The notes below the pieces were generated by a model. That model ran no database searches. It had not been told where the DNA came from and was given only the letters and a program-made list of their open reading frames with translations. Below are positions 57,278-64,000 of a stretch of DNA of 64,000 nucleotides, piece by piece. Each line of letters begins with the position of its first letter. The stretch's first letter is position 1. The stretch comes from Clytia hemisphaerica (taxonomy: Eukaryota; Cnidaria; Hydrozoa; Leptothecata; Clytiidae), in NCBI GenBank assembly GCA_902728285.1, contig CACVBU010001180.1:62001-126000 (forward strand). Reading direction: 5' to 3'. The position numbers were made by a program, and so were the translations under genes.

Positions 57278-57369
57278 ATTGCGAAGCGAATTTATGAGCG
57301 AAGCAGTTTTGCTATATTGTGCACGTACCTTTAACTTCTATCCCAAGCGAAAATTTGCTATAAAATTTA
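57278..57369 (+). repeat. Direct repeat, partner at 53687
   Basis: See 53687; same order GCGAAGCGAATTTATGAGCG...CCCAAGCGAAAATTTGC. Confidence 0.65.
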
Positions 57370-57423
57370 GCTTATGACCCTGTCTCTATTATCTGGCTTC
57401 CAGATGGTGAAATTTTCTTCCGA

Positions 57424-57492
57424 CACGCTAAAGCTCTGAAGGTCGGGAAAATTTAAAGTTAATTTGGCCCGCTCCTTCAGAGCTTTAGCGTG
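57424..57492. repeat. Perfect 19-bp hairpin, 31-bp loop
   Basis: CACGCTAAAGCTCTGAAGG (57424-57442) and its exact inverse CCTTCAGAGCTTTAGCGTG (57474-57492). It may be the core of a small foldback element bounded by TATCTGGCTTCC and the inverse-like AATATCAGATAAC. Confidence 0.7.
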
Positions 57493-58119
57493 GGCGGCCG
57501 CCACACCGCCATCGGAATATCAGATAACTGTCTCTATAGGGGCTTTATTTATTAGAGGGATTTTTAGAGTGTCTCTTATTTTGCTAGTAACTTGCGAATT
57601 GAGGTGGAGTCTGGATCGCTTTCGCTTCGCAACGGCCAGTTTATGATTCAGTGGCAAACCAATCCGTTTAAGCGGATGCCAGCAGAGCAGCCTAGATCTC
57701 AATCGATTCGATAGAGCCCCCGTTTCGGGCGTAGGTGGGTTTCCACTGACCTTTATATATGAAGCTATATCTGTCATCTTTGATCGAAGTTTTTTGAAAG
57801 GTGCTGGCGGGTGGTATGGCGGACTGGGGCGGTCCGCTTTATTAAGAAAGTAGACTGAGTCGAGTTTTACAGCAAATTTCTCGGAAAAGTTTTAAGCATG
57901 CGCAAATCGGATCACAAGGCAAGGTCAAGAGAAATATTTCAGAAGGGTTTGAGGTGGATGTTCAAGTCAAGAGTTGAATAGTATGGACACACACACTCCT
58001 AAATATAAAGGTAAGCCTTCATTTTCATTCACCATACAGCTCTGTTATTTCTGAATAAAATAGAAATTCTTCCAATAAAGAAATCAAACTTGATCGAACT
58101 TTTTTTTATAAAAAAGAGA

Positions 58120-58430
58120 CCTTTGTTTTAACGTAGTCATCTAAGAAAACAGCTATTTTTTTTTAGAATCTTCCTTACAATCTAATTTTTCTATTTATAA
58201 AAAGTAGATTGCTGAGGTGTGGAAAGGAATTTCGGCATGACTGATCCTTTTGTTTAGATAATAACATCAAAGTGGGAACTAATTTTCTTCTCGTTTCTTT
58301 CTTTCTTTTTTCTTTCTATCAGTTCACGCTTTCTCTCACTATTTTCAAAGCGTGGTTATCTCAAGCGGTTAGATCGTCTGTCTCATAGGTCATATGCATG
58401 ATGGGGCTCTGAGTTCGATTCGCTGTGGTA
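58120..58430 (+). repeat. Dispersed repeat with tRNA-like B box (forward copy)
   Basis: About 300 bp (AAAACAGCTATTTTTTTT ... GGAAAGGAATTTCGGCATGA ... CAAGCGGTTAGATCGTCTGT ... GAGTTCGATTC) match, in inverted orientation, 62165-62455. The tRNA-like part (AAGCGGTTAGA, GAGTTCGATTC) lacks a matching acceptor stem, so it is a SINE-type or composite repeat, not a tRNA gene. Its end is interrupted by the SINE at 58426. Confidence 0.75.
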
Positions 58431-60025
58431 TAGTGGTCTGACCTTGGTTACTCCAGACCCGATCAATCGAACTTGTCGAACCAATCGAACAATCGAACTA
58501 ATCGAACTCCATCGAACGATTAAAGTTCGATTAAAAAAATTAATCAAACTCTAGGATTTTTTAAAAGATTGTGAGTGTTCTATTAAGTCAGTTAGGAACA
58601 TTTGGCGAGTTCCTGTACGCGGCCGCAATCAAAAAAATCATAACCGCACTCATAAAAAAATTACGTTTGCGTCTTTTTTTACCGTTTTTTGTCTAGACGA
58701 TATAGCAAACATTGTAAGTATAAGCAGACTGTGCCTTTAATTGGCTGTAAAAAATCTCTGCGCTGGTAGAAATTTCTCCAACTTTCAACAATGATAGAAC
58801 ACACCTATTTGAACAAAATTAACCAGCGCATTTCTTATCTTTCTACTTCTTCATCTTCATCGAAGCTCTCAAAGTCAAATAGAATTAAGCACATAAGATA
58901 TTCTTATAATTGTGAAATGTCGTTTGCGCTTTCGCTACGATGGAGTGCATGACGTAACTCGCGCGGCAACAAACTCGCCTTCTGTTGGCTGATCATATTG
59001 GGCGTTTTGGCGTTACCACCCTCGAAGCGGTGGGTGTCTTTAGCATTCCGTGACTCTGTCCACCATTTTAAATGAATTAACAATAGATCCAAAAGAGCGC
59101 CCTCATCAAGGAAGATCATTTGCTCTGGTCTCCAGCTTTGGGAAGTAGTAATGTTTTCGATTGTTTTTGATGGAAAATGGTAAGAAATTTAAGTTTACAA
59201 GTGTCATTTAGTTTTTACTGGCTTATAGAATGGCAGGATCCTGGATGGTTTCCCTAACTGTAAGTTCGATCAATGGGTTTCAGTTCGATCAGTTCGATAA
59301 ACCAATTTTGTTCGACAAGTTTGTGCTGCTCCACCACCGTATATTAGCTTCTTTTCAAAGCCAAATTCGGAATGTGAATCGGGAAATTCTTCCGATAACG
59401 GATTACACACTTTCCTTTATCCTTTTAGCGCCAGAGGCAGTTTGTTGGGGCGTAGCATTCCGCCACTCGGCCGCGCGCGAAATCGCAACAGAGGGGCTAC
59501 AGACTTTATTCCGGATAGACAAATATCCGGGTACAATAAACGTCGAGCTGTTAAGTCCGGGAACTGTCGAAATGGCAATCGGGTGCCAGGACAAGTTTTT
59601 GCAAGCAAGGGAAGATATGAGGATTTAATATCATCGAACTAATCGAACTTTTTACTGACCGAACTAATCGAACTGCTATTGCTTCAAAAATTGTGAGTGT
59701 TCGATTAGGTTCGACTAATTTTTTTAATTGAACTTTAATCGTTCGATGGAGTTCGATTAGTTCAATTGTTCGATTGGTTCGACAAGTTCAATTGATCGGG
59801 TCTGGGTTACTGCACAGGTGACTGAGGTTCGATTCCCACTCGCAGCGGTTCACTTGGCAAGTGAATGAACCTTCGCCCGGGTCAACCCATGCCATGCCAT
59901 GTGAGGGGAATTGAGTAGTCAGTCCAAGGTGCTGATGGGGCGCTCATTGAAAGCGTCTATAGTTGCGAAAATAGGCCTCAAAGCCTCCTGCAACTCAACC
60001 AAATAGAAATAGAAATAGAGATTCC
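58426..60025 (+). mobile_element. tRNA-derived SINE (second copy), split by an insertion
   Basis: Left 58426-58452 GTGGTATAGTGGTCTGACC plus TTGGTTACT. Right 59806-60025 continues GTTACTGCACAGGTGACTGA, GGTTCGATTCC (B box), TTCACTTGGCAAGTGAATGA, and ends TCAACCAAATAGAAATAGAA. Same family as 41340-48303. It inserted beside a GATTC sequence of the repeat at 58120. Confidence 0.82.
58453..59805. mobile_element. 1.35-kb TIR element, TCGAAC-rich ends, 6-bp duplication
   Basis: CCAGACCCGATCAATCGAAC and the inverse, with imperfect inverted repeats of about 100 bp made of ATCGAAC steps. GTTACT lies at both sides (58447-58452, 59806-59811), and excision restores the SINE. The interior (58600-59640) is of higher GC content with a 132-codon frame (59230-59628) that shows no motif I recognise. 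A related small element is at 63144. Confidence 0.83.
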
Positions 60026-62624
60026 AATCAGTGAGGCTGGAACTTCGATTTTTGAGGATTACGATTTTACCAGTTTTTTAGCGATTTTTGCCTCGCTAGC
60101 CCAAATCTCGCAACCTCTTTACCTTAAAGGAAGATCGAAATTAGAGTTTTTCAGTGTTCCGAAAAAAACGCATAGCAGAAATTTTTTCATCTTCACATGA
60201 TCGATTCTCAACAACAAAATACATCTTTTGGTCTTTGGGTTTGTTTCTGACGTTTTTTCTTCAAAGAATATCGATCACTTTCCTTTTCCCCTTGAGCGCG
60301 CGAGAAAAAAATGACTAGCTCGTTTTCGTGCGGGCGAATTAAGATGAGGCGGCAATCTTGCAGTGAGGGTGCTACTTAGTTTCCGCCCTATTTTGCGCCC
60401 CCGATAGAAAGGTCCAAACACGGGGGTAGTCTAAATGATAAACTATGTCGTTCTGTAAGTGTTTATTTTCTGAGAGATATAAATAGTATATTTGAATATT
60501 ATTAAATTATTTATTAAAGTATTTTTGAGCGCAAATTTAATTATATGGTTAAATAAAAAACGAATGATAACAGTTCTGTTTATTCCTCAAACCCCCGGGA
60601 GAAGTTTTTTTGTTGACTTAGCTATTTTACAAATCTCGGAAAAGAACTCCCATAGGAATTCCGATACCTAACCCGATTGGTTAATTTCGGAACGACTTCA
60701 AGAAAGTCATAATGGCAGATAATTTTAAAAGTTTCTGAGGGAATGTGTGTAATTTATCGATGTTGATGTCTTGATGATTCTTTAAAGAAAAAAGATAACA
60801 GGTATAGCTTTTTCTAATCCTGGAATATCGAGGTTCCAGCTCACTGCCAATGGCAGTGTAGACCTAAAGCTCTAAAACAGCATCTAATAACATGAAAACC
60901 AGAATATGATTCTTCAATGGGAATCAAAACTATAAAGTGCACTTACAAACATCAATTTGTCAGATCTAACAAAATTAATAACCGCACTGTCATCATTGAC
61001 AATAAAACAAACGATTTTCTGTCAAGAGCCTTGTAAACATTCCAACAACTTCCATCGAAATGATCTATCACAGCTCAGTCTACCATTTTTAGCGCGGTCC
61101 GAGGATTGAGCTGAGAACGCTCCACAAACTTCTGCGCGGGTGAAAACTTCAATCCGTCAATCATTTTCTCAAGCGAAGAGTACGCGAAGCGATTCTAGCT
61201 TTACGATAGTGCCGCGGGACATCAATGGATAGTATTCAATCACCATTATCTCTTTATTTTCATTCCTAGAACTTTTGCAAACAAAAGGAAAAAATAGAAA
61301 AGTTGTATTTTTTACTGCTCTATTCACATACTGAATTTGAAAGATCTTCTATGTGGCGTTTTTTTGCAAACTTCAAAAAACTGATTTTTGTCCCGCCTTT
61401 GCGGGACTTTGGCTTAAGTGCTTGAGTGCAGCATAGGGTACAAAGTCCAAACATGCGTTTCCCGTAATTTTTGTATGAAGAGTTAGGTCTATACTGAATG
61501 GATGTCCAATTTTTTCAATTCTTGATTTTTTTTGTGATTCTCTGATCACTTTAATTTTGTATCACATTTTCATTAGAGTGAAGAGATATCGATGCGTTAT
61601 GTAATGTTAATTGCTATTAGTAATTACGCGTTTAATTCAAATCTATGATCTGTTCCCTCCTATCCTAGTGAGGAGTTTAATACTCTTACAACAACCGTAT
61701 TTTATAAGCATTGAATACTGAAATTCAAATAACGACCACGCAAGAAAGATAAACAAACGATTGGATCAAGTGCCAAACGTTTTGACCCGGAAATCAATTA
61801 TTATTCTGTCTTTAAAGTATAACGAGAAGTTCAATGATTCTGAAAGAAGTTATTTGACGATTCTATTACAAAGAATCGCTTGCTCACTCGCTGGCTGGCT
61901 AAAAGGGAAACTGAAACTGAAACTGTCAGTCAGCAAACACAGGCGCAAACGCCTATACCCGTTCTTCTATATCTCAGCCTTGAATAATCGCAAAAAAAAG
62001 ATTGAAGAAAAAAAAAGTTAAAAAAGTTCTTATTAAAAAGTGACGCTATCATAGCTTATCTAAACCTTAGACAGAGAGTGGATGTAGTATATGCTAGTTA
62101 CTTGTTTGATTGACCTTCATTATAAAAGAAAGAGAATTAAAAAAAGAAAATTGAAGAATTGAAAAATTGGAAACCCATCGGAATCGAACTCGGAGCCCCG
62201 TGCATATGAGACAGACGATCTAACCGCTTGAGCTAACCTTGAGTGGCGAGGGAAAGCGTGAAATTATAAGAAAGAAAAAGGAAAGAAAGAAACGAGAAGA
62301 AAATTAATTCCCGCTTTGATGTTATTATCAAAACAAAAGGATCAGTCATGCCGAAATTCCTTTCCACACGTCAGCAATCTACTTTTTATAGATATAAAAA
62401 CTAGATTGTAAGAAAGATTCTAAAAAAAAATAGCTGTTTTCTTAGACGACTGCGTTTTTTGTAGTTCGATTATTGATTTATACATTAATCGAACTTATAA
62501 TTGAACTTCAAACTTTGTAGAATTTAATTGAACAATAAGTTGAGAAAACCCTTTATGGGCCTCTGCGAGTGGGCGTAAAAAAGATTGGCAATTTGAATTT
62601 CAATTGATCCTTGCAAAAAGATAA
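60026..62624. other. Non-coding DNA, mostly unassigned
   Basis: No gene recognised. A small perfect hairpin GTCCCGC-CTTT-GCGGGAC lies at 61391-61408. The inverted repeat copy at 62165-62455 is listed separately. Confidence 0.5.
62165..62455 (-). repeat. Dispersed repeat with tRNA-like part (reverse copy)
   Basis: Reverse-strand partner of 58120-58430. On the minus strand it reads AGCTCAAGCGGTTAGATCGT, then CATATGCACGGGGCTCCGAG and TTCGATTCCGATGGG. A- and B-box-like segments are intact but acceptor stem pairing is absent. Confidence 0.72.
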
Positions 62625-62931
62625 CCGTCAACTGCTCTAACTTGGGATGATTGGTCAATATCTGGTCTGTATTTTCACTTACTGTTTATCACCAAGTTTA
62701 TCAATCATACTTCTTTGTTCCTCTTAGAGTGCACAGGCACTTGCGTGTGTTCCACTATGGATTTTTTTCATATTGCAATTTAAAAGCCTACTCAGTGTGA
62801 AAGATAAATTGTGTATTTTTTAATACGCCGTTCATTAACTCAAATCATATGACTTTGTAGGTTCTGTGAAATGGTGGCCGAATTGCCATCCCATGTTTTG
62901 TCAGATAGTCCCAAGTTAGAGCAGTTGACGG
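62625..62931. mobile_element. 307-bp MITE, CCGTCAACTGCTCTAACTTG ends
   Basis: A perfect 23-bp terminal inverted repeat (CCGTCAACTGCTCTAACTTG plus GGA) encloses a non-coding AT-rich interior with a GTGCACAGGCAC palindrome-like stretch at about 62732. Confidence 0.85.
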
Positions 62932-63143
62932 AACGTAATCAGCGCCAAAAATTTTGTAGAATTTGTGGAACATTTTTCTTGTTTGATGTTGTCAAACTTT
63001 GTCGAACTTAATGTCTTGTTGAACTTACTCACAATTTTGGCAACTTTTGAGAAGTTCTTTTGTTGTTCAATTAAGTTTGACAAAGTTTGATTAACTTTGT
63101 AATTGAACTGTTTGATTAGCTAATTACGTCTGGATTAAAAACT

Positions 63144-63339
63144 CCAGATGGTGTCAATCAAACGAATTGAACGCTGAATCACATAAAAGAGCGCAATTGA
63201 ATATTACCCAGGAATCAGCTGTTTGATTGAGATTTAATTGCGTTTGACCATCAAATCACAATTATTAGATCACGTTCGATTATATTTGATTGGTTCGGTC
63301 GCGATTTTCCTTTAAACTTGTTCGATTGACACCGTCTGG
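63144..63339. mobile_element. 196-bp MITE related to 58453 element, 6-bp duplication
   Basis: CCAGATGGTGTCAATCAAAC and the inverse GTTCGATTGACACCGTCTGG, flanked by AAAACT (63138-63143, 63340-63345). It shares the CCAGA start, the TCAATCGAAC-type subterminal sequence and the 6-bp duplication with the element at 58453. Confidence 0.8.
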
Positions 63340-63762
63340 AAAACTCCAGCTTCAGAGCAATAATAACACATTAATCAAGGTGCGTCACAAAGTGGGATAG
63401 CTGTTTGATTGAGATTTGATTGCGTTTGACCATCAAATCACAATTATTAGATCTCGTTTGAATATATTCGATTGGTTCGGTCGCGATTTTCCTTTAAACT
63501 TGTTCGATTGACACCGTCTGGAAAAGTCCAGCTTAGAGCAATAATAACACATTAATCAAGGTGCATCACAAAGTGGGATAGCTGTTTGATTGAGATTTGA
63601 ATTGCGTTTGACCATCAAATCACAATTATTAGATCGCGTTTGATTATATTCGATTGGTTCGGTCGCGATTTTCCTTTAAACTTGTTCGATTGACACCGTC
63701 TGGAAAAGTCCAGCTTCAGAGCAATAATAACACATTAATCAAGGTGCATCACAAAGTGGGAT
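63217..63762. repeat. 182-bp tandem repeat, three copies
   Basis: Units begin AGCTGTTTGATTGAGATTT (63217, 63400, 63581) and contain GACCATCAAATCACAATTAT, CTTGTTCGATTGACACCGTC and AACACATTAATCAAGGTGC. Each unit includes the right half of the MITE at 63144 plus its right flank, so the array arose after that MITE inserted. Confidence 0.88.
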
Positions 63763-64000
63763 ATACACAAAACTCAACATCCTTACAAAAGTTGTCTTTT
63801 TGATTTCCCAAACATTCGTTTCAAGCGTTCACTTCCACAATAATTTATATAATTACTCTTTTGGTCAGTCTGGTTAGACATATACGCGGTTTTCAGTCAC
63901 GTGACTGAATTGCCTACTAAAACAATCCTGGGGTAAGTGTTGCAGCAACACAGCAGGTTATTCTTTAAAGTAAAGAAATATCTTTTGGCATTGACAATCA

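Noticed and set aside
53687-57369. LTR retrotransposon bounded by the 90-bp direct repeats
   Set aside because: No TG...CA ends, no primer-binding site or polypurine tract, and the interior is explained by other elements.
59230-59628. 132-codon frame with higher GC
   Set aside because: Runs across the terminal repeat of the element at 58453 and has equally long frames on the opposite strand; no recognisable domain.
61761-62021. 86-codon plus-strand frame
   Set aside because: Basic low-complexity read-through with no homology pattern, no splice signals or neighbouring exons.
62165-62245. Possible tRNA with CAT anticodon on the minus strand
   Set aside because: The 5' and 3' flanks do not pair as an acceptor stem and the anticodon stem does not close; it also recurs as a repeat at 58350.

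Overview
This is eukaryotic, AT-rich, intron- and transposon-dense DNA from an animal, most likely an invertebrate. The basis is one spliced gene with GT-AG introns and no sign of operons or ribosome binding sites, embedded in LINE, Penelope-like, Helitron, SINE and many MITE-type elements. I cannot name the species. An arthropod-like or other ecdysozoan or marine invertebrate genome would fit.

The only gene I recognise with confidence is an invertebrate UBASH3 (TULA/STS) homologue on the + strand, spread over about 46 kb. Its exons are: 5288-5341 (end of the UBA domain), 9478-9649 and 10116-10314 (2H-phosphoesterase domain), 11075-11244 (second half of that domain), 36068-36270 (SH3) and 49761-51075 (basic linker, histidine-phosphatase domain, stop, AATAAA at 51099). 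Phases match across every junction. The first exon or exons were not found and are probably upstream of the window.

The large intron between the 2H and SH3 exons (11245-36067) is a five-fold segmental repeat. Each unit carries up to three things: a near-identical copy of the 170-nt 2H exon with intact splice sites (18536, 21909, 26606, plus the original at 11075); a tRNA-derived SINE-like segment; and one member of an unrecognised antisense gene family (about 390 residues, signal peptide, no introns seen). The gene copies lie at 16869-18022, 20040-21209, 24729-26006, 29195-30364 and 34149-35310. Copies 1 and 5 are broken by a one-base length change in the same T run.

Mobile elements sit inside the repeat units and inside one another. 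An RTE-like LINE (12476-16536, 12-bp target duplication) is split by a 985-bp TIR element. A Helitron lies at 27537-28659. A GGCTGCG element (31857-33646) is itself split by a TA-flanked element (32124-33388). Further on, a SINE is split by a 6.7-kb TIR element (41447-48172), which in turn holds a 3.3-kb head-to-head palindrome of a Penelope-like element. Each palindrome arm carries RT, GIY-YIG and a recognisable hammerhead ribozyme. From 51.1 kb to the end I see no convincing gene, only MITEs, hairpins, split SINEs and a 182-bp tandem repeat.
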